Below, one piece after another: positions 1 to 6,898 of a DNA stretch of 17,197 nucleotides. Each line of letters opens with the position of its first letter. Position 1 is the first letter of the stretch. Origin of the DNA: an uncultured Desulfotignum sp. (GTDB lineage: Bacteria; Desulfobacterota; Desulfobacteria; Desulfobacterales; Desulfobacteraceae); NCBI GenBank assembly GCA_937951975.1, contig CALGAJ010000376.1:1-17197 (forward strand), read 5' to 3'. The translations under genes and the position numbers were made by a program. The notes below the pieces were generated by a model. It had not been told where the DNA came from and searched no databases. It saw nothing but the letters and a program-made list of their open reading frames with translations.

Positions 1-65
1 CCATCAAGAAAGGACTGAAATTCTTCTTCAACCTCAAGGGCCGGGCCTGTCATGTGACGGATTGA
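1..65. other. Gene fragment at the left edge, strand undecided
   Basis: Two readings are possible and I cannot choose between them. On the plus strand, codons from position 3 run open to a TGA at 63-65, giving a 20-residue C-terminus ending GRACHVTD. That gene would converge on the small minus-strand gene ending at 69, with only a 3-bp gap. On the minus strand, an ATG at 53-51 opens a frame beginning MTGPALEVEEEFQSF that runs off the left edge. It would follow the 79-residue gene by 15 bp, but no clear ribosome binding site precedes it. The plus reading has more C/G in third positions. I do not recognise either product. Confidence 0.3.
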
Positions 66-68
66 AGC

Positions 69-308
69 TCACGTCTGGGCCAGACGCTTCTGGTAATAGT
101 TTTTTTCATACCAGGTCCGGGTATTTTCATCAAATACGGCTTCCTGTTCATGGATCAGTTTCATACAATCATCCGGCCAGGATCCGCAGGCCATCACCAC
201 GGTATCTCCAAGACTGAATTTCTGATTGCACGCCTCACACCCTTTTTCATTATGGGTATTCAATATATCCAGATCCACCAGAAACGGGCTGTTGGATTTT
301 TGCTGCAT
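69..308 (-). CDS. Small four-cysteine protein, putative zinc-binding, unknown function
   Basis: This is a 79-residue protein of unknown function. I chose the ATG at 308-306 because a strong AAGGAGG (320-314 on the minus strand) lies just upstream. A longer in-frame reading back to 383 would have no such site and would overlap the gene before it. Four cysteines (C24, C27, C41, C48), the first pair spaced CxxC inside KGCEACNQKFSLGD, suggest a small zinc-ribbon or LIM-like fold. The C-terminal half (IHEQEAVFDENTRTWYEK) is acidic and aromatic. No signal peptide or membrane segment is visible, so it is probably cytoplasmic. The ribosome binding site overlaps the stop codon of the preceding 54-residue gene, so the two should be translated together. 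The zinc role is inferred from cysteine spacing alone. Confidence 0.65.
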   Translation of the reverse strand: MQQKSNSPFLVDLDILNTHNEKGCEACNQKFSLGDTVVMACGSWPDDCMKLIHEQEAVFDENTRTWYEKNYYQKRLAQT

Positions 309-318
309 GAGGACCTCC

Positions 319-483
319 TTAAATCGGATGCTCGTTGACCGCTTTTTTTTCAGCCCACCGGTAACAGGCATGGCGGTCATCACGGTTGTATGTATTATCC
401 TCGCATTCTCTGCGTTTTTGTTTGAGAATTTCTTTTTTCCCGGTGCGGTACGGTCGTACCCGCCTATTCAATGAATTTGTCAT
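319..483 (-). CDS. Small basic protein of unknown function, coupled to the next gene
   Basis: The ATG at 483-481 is preceded by GGGAGGTG about six bases upstream, and the frame gives 54 residues. The protein is strongly basic in its first half (NRRVRPYRTGKKEILKQKRR) and ends in a charged stretch with C27 and C40. The stop codon TAA (321-319) is shared with the AAGGAGG of the next gene, an arrangement typical of translational coupling. That and the good ribosome binding site are the reasons to call it a gene rather than a chance frame. The in-frame reading can be extended upstream to 567, but without a ribosome binding site there. I recognise no family. A nucleic-acid-binding or adaptor role is possible from the charge, but this is speculation. 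Confidence 0.5.
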   Translation of the reverse strand: MTNSLNRRVRPYRTGKKEILKQKRRECEDNTYNRDDRHACYRWAEKKAVNEHPI

Positions 484-553
484 GGAACACCTCCCGGCAA
501 TACGTTTTCGATTCAAGACAGCATGTGTGTTACGTGAACGGCATACTGTCTCA

Positions 554-570
554 CTTATGTATAACATAAG
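554..570. promoter_or_regulatory. Perfect 7-bp inverted repeat upstream of the small-gene pair
   Basis: CTTATGT and ACATAAG are separated by three bases, 71 bp upstream of the start of the 54-residue gene and 35 bp beyond the end of acnA. It could be an operator for the small operon, or the -10 region of its promoter with a TTGCAA at 590-585 as a weak -35. The spacing to that -35 is not ideal, so the promoter part is weak. Confidence 0.3.
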
Positions 571-604
571 AAGCGTTGAGATGATTGCAACATCCGGATA
601 CGCG

Positions 605-3364
605 CTATGCCGGTGATTCCATTTTCAAAAGCTTTCTTAAAATACACGGCAGAATGCCGTTGTTTTCAAAATATTCCACATCCACCACCGTATCCAGGCG
701 GGCAGTGACAAAGAATTTGACCTGCGTGCCATCGGTTTTCCGGGCCGTCACTTCCAGGGTCTTACGCGGCGTCATGTTTTCGATCCCTTTGATTGAAACC
801 GTCTCAGAGCCGTCCAGACCGAGACTTTTCCAGCTGTCTCCGTCTTTGAATACCAGGGGAAGCACCCCCATGCCCACCAGATTGCTGCGGTGAATTCTTT
901 CGTATGACTCGGCAATGATCGCTTTCACCCCTAACAGGGCGGTTCCCTTGGCTGCCCAGTCCCGGGATGATCCGGTGCCGTATTCTTTTCCCCCTAAAAT
1001 TATCAGGGGCTTCTTTTCTCTTTGATATGCCATGGCTGCATCATAGATGAATTTTTCTTCACCTGATGGAAACTTCAAGGTAAAGCTGCCTTCCCTGAGG
1101 CCGGCCATCTGATTTTTTATCCGGATGTTTCCGAATGTGCCGCGCATCATCACTTCATGGTTTCCTCTGCGCGCCCCATAGGAATTGAATTCATCGGGTT
1201 TGACCTTATGGTGAATCAGATATTGGCCGGCGGGATATTCTTCAGAGATGGCGCCGGCAGGCGAAATATGGTCGGTGGTTACTGAATCTCCCAGTAAAAC
1301 CAGGGCATTTGCCTCTGAAATATCACCGGGCATTTCTGTTTCCACTTGAAAATTTTCAAAATAAGGGGGATTTTTAATATACGTGGACTGGTCATCCCAT
1401 GTGAACGTGGTACTTTTTGTGACATCAAGGCCCTGCCAGAATTGATCGCCGTCAAAAATTTTATCATATTCTTTCACGAAAAATGCCTGTTTCACATGTT
1501 TGTGAACCAGCTCCCGGATCTGGTCATCCGACGGCCAGATGTCCTCAAGATACACCGGTTCATTGTTCGGATCGAATCCGACAGGTTCGGTGGCCAGGTT
1601 GATATCGATTCGTCCGGCAATGGCAAACGCCACCACCAGCATGGGCGAAGCAAGATAGTTGCCTTTGACGCTCTGGTGAATCCGGGCTTCAAAGTTTCGG
1701 TTGCCCGACAAGACCGATACGACGTTCAAGTCGTTATCGGCAATCGCCTTTTCAATATCCGGATGAAGCGGGCCGCTGTTGCCGATGCACGTGGTACACC
1801 CGAACCCGGCCACGTGAAACCCCAGCGCTTCCAGGTAGGGCAGCAGTGCGGCATCCTCCAGGTAATTCACCACCACCTTGGAACCCGGTGCCAGTGAGGT
1901 TTTGACGTACGACGGAATTTTCAGGCCTTTTTCAACGGCTGCTTTGGCAACGAGTCCGGCACCGAGCATGACCGAAGGGTTGGACGTGTTGGTACAGGAA
2001 GTGATGGCCGCGATCACGACACATCCGTCACCCAGTTTCAAGGGCCGGCCGTTGATTTCCAGATCGATCAGCCGCTTGCTGACAGGCACACATTTTGGGG
2101 CACGCCGGGTTTCACACCCGGATTCGTCGATAAATTTAGACAGATTTTCCTGTTCGGCATCCCGGTTATATTCACATCCCAGAACTTCTGCAAATCCTGA
2201 TTTCAAGTCACACAGGGGAATCCGGTCCTGGGGCCGGGCAGGCCCTGCCAGGCAGGGTTGAACAGCGGATAAATCAATTTCCACCACTTTGGTATAAACC
2301 GGTTCGCTGTCTTCGGTGTAAAAAAGGCCTAAAGCCCTGGCACACGCTTCCACCACTTCCGCCTGTTCCGCCCGGTTGGTCAGTTCCAGATATTCAATGG
2401 TTTTTTCATCGATGGGGAAAAACCCGAGGGTGGCCCCATATTCCGGGGTCATGTTGGCGATGGTGGCCCGGTCGGTGACCGACAGGTTTTTCATCCCCGG
2501 ACCAAAATACTCGACAAATTTTTCCACCACTTTTTCTTTTCTCAGTATTTCCGTAATGGTCAAAACCAGGTCGGTGGCGGTCACGCCTTTTTTCAAGCCC
2601 CCGGTCAGCCGGACACCGATGACTTCAGGGACAGACATGTAATAAGGCTGCCCCAGCATCACGGCTTCCGCTTCGATGCCGCCCACCCCCCATCCCATCA
2701 CACCGATTCCGTTGATCATGGGGGTATGAGAATCCGTGCCCACCAGTGTGTCCGGGTAGGCCAGCAAATCTTGAGATTCTGTATCCACGATAAAGACCCG
2801 TCCCAGGTGCTCCAGGTTCACCTGATGACAGATGCCGGAGTTGGGCGGCACCACCTTGAAGTTTTTAAAGCTTTTCTGTGCCCATTTTAACAGCGCATAC
2901 CGCTCCTGGTTTCTCTCATACTCTTTTGCCACATTTTTGGTGACGGCGCTGCCGGTCCCGTAATAATCCACCTGCACCGAATGATCCACCACCAGTTCCA
3001 CCGGCGCCAGCGGATTGATCTTGCCGGGATCACCTCCCAGAGCCTTGACCGCATCCCGCATGGCGGCCAGGTCCACCACCGCCGGAACCCCTGTAAAATC
3101 CTGCATCAGCACACGTGCCGGATGATAAGGGATTTCCACGGGCGTATCGTATTGTTTTTTCCATGCTGCTATGTTTAACAGGTCTTTTTCAGTGACAATC
3201 CGGCCATCCAGTTTTCGAAGCAGATTTTCCACAAGGATTTTAATGGAAAAAGGCAGTTTGCCGATATCCGGAACGCCCATGGCTTGTTCCAGCCGGTTGA
3301 TGTCATAAATCGTTATCTTTTTTTGGCCGACTTCAATGGTCTTTTGAAATTGTTTTTTTTCCAT
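605..3364 (-). CDS. acnA: Aconitate hydratase A (AcnA/IRP type)
   Basis: This enzyme interconverts citrate and isocitrate via cis-aconitate in the cytoplasm using a [4Fe-4S] cluster. In complete-oxidising sulfate reducers it is a TCA-cycle enzyme. The 919-residue length fits the monomeric AcnA/IRP1 class, not AcnB. Cluster ligands are visible as C457 in SCTNTSNPS and C523/C526 in FGCTTCIGNSGP; the 66- and 3-residue spacings match those I recall for E. coli AcnA and human IRP1. Earlier motifs include PDTLVGTDSHTPM (204-216) and GVGGIEAEAVMLGQP (226-240). The C-terminal swivel domain carries EYGTGSSRDWAAKG. The ATG at 3364-3362 has AGGGTGGT a few bases upstream. The gene is divergent from the sigma-54 activator, so it probably does not belong functionally to the catabolic locus. 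No frameshift or missing key residue was seen. Confidence 0.96.
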   Translation of the reverse strand: MEKKQFQKTIEVGQKKITIYDINRLEQAMGVPDIGKLPFSIKILVENLLRKLDGRIVTEKDLLNIAAWKKQYDTPVEIPYHPARVLMQDFTGVPAVVDLAAMRDAVKALGGDPGKINPLAPVELVVDHSVQVDYYGTGSAVTKNVAKEYERNQERYALLKWAQKSFKNFKVVPPNSGICHQVNLEHLGRVFIVDTESQDLLAYPDTLVGTDSHTPMINGIGVMGWGVGGIEAEAVMLGQPYYMSVPEVIGVRLTGGLKKGVTATDLVLTITEILRKEKVVEKFVEYFGPGMKNLSVTDRATIANMTPEYGATLGFFPIDEKTIEYLELTNRAEQAEVVEACARALGLFYTEDSEPVYTKVVEIDLSAVQPCLAGPARPQDRIPLCDLKSGFAEVLGCEYNRDAEQENLSKFIDESGCETRRAPKCVPVSKRLIDLEINGRPLKLGDGCVVIAAITSCTNTSNPSVMLGAGLVAKAAVEKGLKIPSYVKTSLAPGSKVVVNYLEDAALLPYLEALGFHVAGFGCTTCIGNSGPLHPDIEKAIADNDLNVVSVLSGNRNFEARIHQSVKGNYLASPMLVVAFAIAGRIDINLATEPVGFDPNNEPVYLEDIWPSDDQIRELVHKHVKQAFFVKEYDKIFDGDQFWQGLDVTKSTTFTWDDQSTYIKNPPYFENFQVETEMPGDISEANALVLLGDSVTTDHISPAGAISEEYPAGQYLIHHKVKPDEFNSYGARRGNHEVMMRGTFGNIRIKNQMAGLREGSFTLKFPSGEEKFIYDAAMAYQREKKPLIILGGKEYGTGSSRDWAAKGTALLGVKAIIAESYERIHRSNLVGMGVLPLVFKDGDSWKSLGLDGSETVSIKGIENMTPRKTLEVTARKTDGTQVKFFVTARLDTVVDVEYFENNGILPCILRKLLKMESPA

Positions 3365-3537
3365 GATACCACCCTGAATGATTGAAAATTATGTCCATTT
3401 TTGATTGTTTCTTCTATCATGGATGTCTTTACAATGACAAGGACATTCAACAGGGAATCCCGGCTCATCACTTCACCAGGATGGGCATGAAAACAAATGG
3501 CGTTTACCTTCCAGTAACGGTTCCATTGTTAAAATGA

Positions 3538-3565
3538 TTTACTTCGACCTGTTTCATGTTATACT
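3538..3565 (+). promoter_or_regulatory. Possible sigma-70 promoter of the PAS/sigma-54 activator gene
   Basis: TTTACT (3538-3543) and TATACT (3560-3565) are separated by 16 bp, four and five matches respectively to the -35 and -10 consensus. They lie about 60 bp upstream of the TTG start at 3625. The rest of the 260-bp gap between acnA and this gene shows nothing else I can name; acnA must also have its promoter here, but I could not place it convincingly. Confidence 0.4.
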
Positions 3566-3624
3566 CGGAACATTGGGTTTGATCTCCATTTTAAAGTGAT
3601 TTTGATATTTCAGGAGACATTTAA

Positions 3625-5046
3625 TTGTCTGAACAAAAAAATTATATTCAACTGCAGGCTTCAGATCTGATTCCTTTGGAAAACTACAAACTTTTTGACA
3701 GCATTTTAGAATCTTCTTATGACGGTATTTACATTACTGACGGCAAAGGGAACACCCTTTATGTGAACAGTTCCTATGAAAGGATTTCAGGGTTTAAAAA
3801 GCATGAAATTGTTGGAAAAAATATTAAAAATCTAATCCGGAAAGGAATGTTTTCCAATTCTTCGGTCCATAAAGTGCTTGAGACAAAAAAAGTAACCAGC
3901 GTTATCCATCACTATGTAACAGGAAAAAAAGCCCTGGCCACAGGGACTCCGATTCTCGATAAAGATGGCAATATATTGCGCGTGGTATGCAATGTCAGAG
4001 ATATTTCTGAATTGCTGAAATTAAAGGAAGAGTTACAGAAATCAAAAGCGCTGACATCCAAATACTCATATGAATTGCAGGAAATTATTCGTTTACAGAA
4101 AAAAGAATTGGGAGATATTGTCGTGCGCAATCACAAAATGTGCATGATCTTTGACCTGGCAGCCCGTGCAGCGCGATTTGACAGTAATGTCCTGTTATAT
4201 GGGGAATCCGGTGTCGGCAAAGAAATTGTAGCCAGATATCTCTATTCAAAAAGCCTTCGAAGCAATAAACCATTCATCAAAATCAACTGTGCGGCAATAC
4301 CATCGAGCCTGATGGAATCAGAACTGTTCGGGTATGAAAAAGGCGCATTCACAGGGGCAATGCCTCAAGGAAAACCTGGATACTTTGAACTGGCCGATGG
4401 GGGTACCATATTTCTTGATGAGGTGGGTGAAATCCCTTTGGACATTCAACCAAAACTGTTACGGGTCATACAGGAAAAAGAGATCGCTCCTCTGGGATCC
4501 GACCGACAGAAAAAAGTCGATGTGCGAATCATTTCAGCGACCAACAAAGATCTGAAAAAAGAGATACAAAAAAAATTGTTTCGTGAAGATCTTTATTTTC
4601 GTTTAAATGTCGTTCCCATCCATATTCCGCCATTAAGGGAGAGGAAAGAAGAGATTGCCCCTCTGGTCCATTCCTTTTTAAAAAAATTGAACCAGAAATA
4701 TTCATTTCAGAAAACAATCCGTACCGAGGTGGTCGATGTTCTTGTTTCCTATAAATGGCCCGGCAATGTCAGAGAACTGGAAAATTTAATCGAATATCTG
4801 TTTGTCATCAGCGGCAATGAGGAAATCACAATGCATCATCTGCCGGCCAATATCAAAAACGACTATTATTTAGATCAAGATTTTCACGGGAACTCTCTTC
4901 AAAGCATTGTTCAAAACGTTGAAAAAAAGGTGATTCTCAGCATTTTGAAAAATAACCGTTCTTTGAGAAAAGCAGCCAGAAAACTGAATATCAGCCCTGC
5001 GACATTGAGCAGAAAAGCCAAAAAATACAACATCACTGTTTCATAA
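3625..5046 (+). CDS. PAS-domain sigma-54-dependent transcriptional activator (enhancer-binding protein)
   Basis: This 473-residue regulator activates RNA polymerase carrying sigma-54. A PAS sensor domain spans roughly residues 22-130 (FDSILESSYDGIYITDGKG onward), followed by a short coiled linker (about 130-165). The AAA+ domain shows Walker A GESGVGKE (193-200), the sigma-54 contact loop GAFTGA (240-245), Walker B GGTIFLDE (259-266) and WPGNVREL (378-385). A Fis-type helix-turn-helix ends the protein (about 446-466). There is no receiver domain, so the signal is probably a small ligand or redox cue sensed by PAS rather than a phosphorelay. The start is TTG: AGGAGA lies eight bases upstream, and the next in-frame Met falls inside the PAS domain. 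The target is most likely the -24/-12 promoter at 5229-5244, just downstream. Ligand identity is not visible. Confidence 0.93.
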   Translation: MSEQKNYIQLQASDLIPLENYKLFDSILESSYDGIYITDGKGNTLYVNSSYERISGFKKHEIVGKNIKNLIRKGMFSNSSVHKVLETKKVTSVIHHYVTGKKALATGTPILDKDGNILRVVCNVRDISELLKLKEELQKSKALTSKYSYELQEIIRLQKKELGDIVVRNHKMCMIFDLAARAARFDSNVLLYGESGVGKEIVARYLYSKSLRSNKPFIKINCAAIPSSLMESELFGYEKGAFTGAMPQGKPGYFELADGGTIFLDEVGEIPLDIQPKLLRVIQEKEIAPLGSDRQKKVDVRIISATNKDLKKEIQKKLFREDLYFRLNVVPIHIPPLRERKEEIAPLVHSFLKKLNQKYSFQKTIRTEVVDVLVSYKWPGNVRELENLIEYLFVISGNEEITMHHLPANIKNDYYLDQDFHGNSLQSIVQNVEKKVILSILKNNRSLRKAARKLNISPATLSRKAKKYNITVS

Positions 5047-5057
5047 AAGAAACAGTG
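5034..5057. promoter_or_regulatory. 9-bp perfect inverted repeat at the end of the activator gene, possible enhancer site
   Basis: CACTGTTTC (5034-5042) and GAAACAGTG (5049-5057) are separated by six bases. The left arm overlaps the last codons and stop of the activator gene. It lies about 170-195 bp upstream of the -24/-12 promoter, a usual distance for a binding site of a sigma-54 activator. It could also be a transcription terminator for the activator gene, but no T-run follows the right arm. Confidence 0.45.
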
Positions 5058-5228
5058 CCGCAAAAAAGAAACACTCTGCAGCAGACAATTCCATCGTCAC
5101 CCCTTTTTTAAATACGTCCAGAATTTTTAAATAAAATATGGGAATACCGCTTTTGGGTTGGACCACCTGTATCTTCAAATCAGAATCATCTGCTTAAAAA
5201 TTTTCACAGCACAGAATCTTCATATCCT

Positions 5229-5244
5229 CGGCACTATTTTTGCC
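5229..5244 (+). promoter_or_regulatory. Sigma-54 (-24/-12) promoter of the symporter-hyuAB operon
   Basis: CGGCAC followed by five bases and TTGC places GG at 5230-5231 and GC at 5242-5243, exactly ten bases apart as the sigma-54 consensus TGGCAC-N5-TTGC requires. Only the first base differs from consensus. Transcription should start near 5255, about 20 bp before the ribosome binding site of the small membrane protein. A sigma-54 activator gene immediately upstream supports the call. Confidence 0.8.
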
Positions 5245-5289
5245 TTCTCATAAACTTATTTAATTTTTTCTCAAAAAGGAGGCAACGAC

Positions 5290-5418
5290 ATGGCTGAAAA
5301 TGAAAAAGATCCCATGGATCAAGTACCGGCACCTGTTTTCAAAGTGATATTATCTTTTTTCGGATGTTTCGGGATCTTCATGGTTTACTTCTGGTTATGG
5401 AGCATGGTTCTTCAATAA
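5290..5418 (+). CDS. Tiny single-pass membrane protein, putative accessory subunit of the adjacent symporter
   Basis: This 42-residue protein begins at ATG 5290-5292 after a strong AAAGGAGG (about 5275-5282) and ends at TAA 5416-5418. It has a charged, soluble-looking N-terminus (MAENEKDPMDQVPAPV) and one hydrophobic helix (about residues 17-41, rich in Phe and Trp). It is the first gene after the sigma-54 promoter and sits 33 bp upstream of the SSS symporter gene. Other SSS symporters are known to have small membrane partners encoded directly upstream (for example the DUF4212 and DUF997/YhdT types), but this one is shorter, with a single helix. I infer that it helps assemble or stabilise the symporter. 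The sequence itself matches no family I can name with confidence. Confidence 0.75.
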   Translation: MAENEKDPMDQVPAPVFKVILSFFGCFGIFMVYFWLWSMVLQ

Positions 5419-5451
5419 ATTCAAAAAGACAAACACAGGAGTTATTTTGAT

Positions 5452-6873
5452 ATGGATGAAAAAATATTTGCCTTAGTCATAATCTGCTGTTTTTTCACAG
5501 CCATGATCGGTATAGGGGTTTGGTTTTCAAAAAGATCGAGCGAAAATTCTGATGAATATATTCTGGCGGGTCGTCAGGCACCTTTACTTATTGTGATCGG
5601 AAGTATATTTGCCACCTGGGTCAATTCTGCAACACTCATGGGATATGGGGGAACGGGATATTCAGTGGGAATCGCCGGTTACTGGTCAGGCGGGGCATTC
5701 ATGATCACATGTATGTGGCTGGGGTTCTGGGTCATACCGAAACTTCGCAAAACCGGGATCACGACCATACCGGAATTATTTGAAAGATATTTCGGTGTAT
5801 CCCACCGGGTGGCTGCGGTCATCCTTGGACTGGGAAGGGATTTAGGGGTAACTGCGGGTATATCTATCGCTCTTGCCATCATTTTTCAAAATCTTTTCGG
5901 GGTCAGCTTGAATACCGCACTCGTTATCACCGTCGGGGTCGTCGTCATTTACTCTGCCACCGGCGGAATGTGGGCGGTTTTGATTACAGACACTATACAA
6001 GGGGCTTTGATTATCATCGGCACCACCATCATGATCCCACTGGGTATTTCAAAAGCAGGCGGTTTTGAAGCGTTTGTCCAAGCGGTACCCTCAACACATT
6101 CAAATATCATGAATGCAGGTATTCCCCAATCCATCGGCTGGCTGTTAACCGGTATCTTCATCACTGTCGCCTATCAGACATTGATCCAGAGGGGCTTGTC
6201 AGCCAAAGATGATGACACGGCCAAAAAATCTTTCATCTATGGCGGACTGATCTGTATCCTCTGGTATATGGTTCCATTTGTGTTAGGGATTATCGCAAAA
6301 GTTCTATACCCGGATATTGCGCCCAATGATGCGTTTTTGCAATTGACAGGATTATATGGACCTTATGCGGGAATCTTCTTTATTGTCGTGCTTCTGGCGT
6401 CATGTATGTCAACCATCAGTTCCTGCATCCTGACCATTACATCCAATATCTCTCTGGATGTGTACAAACGGCTGATCAATCCTACCGTCAGCAACCACAA
6501 GTTAGTGACAGTCCAAAGGATATGCCTTATTCTCATCACCGTCATCGCCGTTTTTATCGGGAAATCTCTGCCTTATATCCTGGAGCTGCTGTGGCTTGGC
6601 GGACGAATTATGGCCGCAGGACTGGCCCCGGTCTTTCTGGCAATCATTTTCTGGCCCGCGGGCAGGCAGGCGGCCAAAACAACCATGATCGCGATGATCT
6701 CCGGTTCACTGGTGACTATCTATTGGCAGCTACTGGGATCTAAAACGGTTGCCGCTGATGAAGGCGTTGTTTTTTTATGGAAAATGGATCCAATCCTTTA
6801 CGGCCTGCCAGTAACGATCATTATCCTACTCATCGGTGTGTTTTTAGAAAAAAATCGATCAGTCTCCCGCTGA
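5452..6873 (+). CDS. Sodium:solute symporter (SSS family) for a ureide or related substrate
   Basis: This 473-residue integral membrane protein has about 13 predicted hydrophobic segments. Family signs are the N-terminal segment followed by SDEYILAGR (33-41), and GGMWAVLITDTIQ (171-183), which matches the SSS signature region. TITSNISLDVYKRLINP is the usual segment after the eighth or ninth helix. Such proteins use the Na+ gradient to import solutes such as pantothenate, proline, allantoin or organic acids; the substrate cannot be read from sequence. Its place between the tiny membrane protein and hyuAB suggests that it imports the compound HyuAB hydrolyses, perhaps N-methylhydantoin, hydantoin or creatinine. 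An AGGAG about ten bases before ATG 5452 supports the start. It is expected to be co-transcribed from the sigma-54 promoter. Confidence 0.92.
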   Translation: MDEKIFALVIICCFFTAMIGIGVWFSKRSSENSDEYILAGRQAPLLIVIGSIFATWVNSATLMGYGGTGYSVGIAGYWSGGAFMITCMWLGFWVIPKLRKTGITTIPELFERYFGVSHRVAAVILGLGRDLGVTAGISIALAIIFQNLFGVSLNTALVITVGVVVIYSATGGMWAVLITDTIQGALIIIGTTIMIPLGISKAGGFEAFVQAVPSTHSNIMNAGIPQSIGWLLTGIFITVAYQTLIQRGLSAKDDDTAKKSFIYGGLICILWYMVPFVLGIIAKVLYPDIAPNDAFLQLTGLYGPYAGIFFIVVLLASCMSTISSCILTITSNISLDVYKRLINPTVSNHKLVTVQRICLILITVIAVFIGKSLPYILELLWLGGRIMAAGLAPVFLAIIFWPAGRQAAKTTMIAMISGSLVTIYWQLLGSKTVAADEGVVFLWKMDPILYGLPVTIIILLIGVFLEKNRSVSR

Positions 6874-6898
6874 TTTAAATATTATAAGGAGGTTTCAA

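Noticed and set aside
1346..1897. 183-residue open frame on the plus strand inside acnA
   Set aside because: It is antisense to a complete, motif-verified aconitase, has no recognisable domain and no good ribosome binding site; a compositional shadow.
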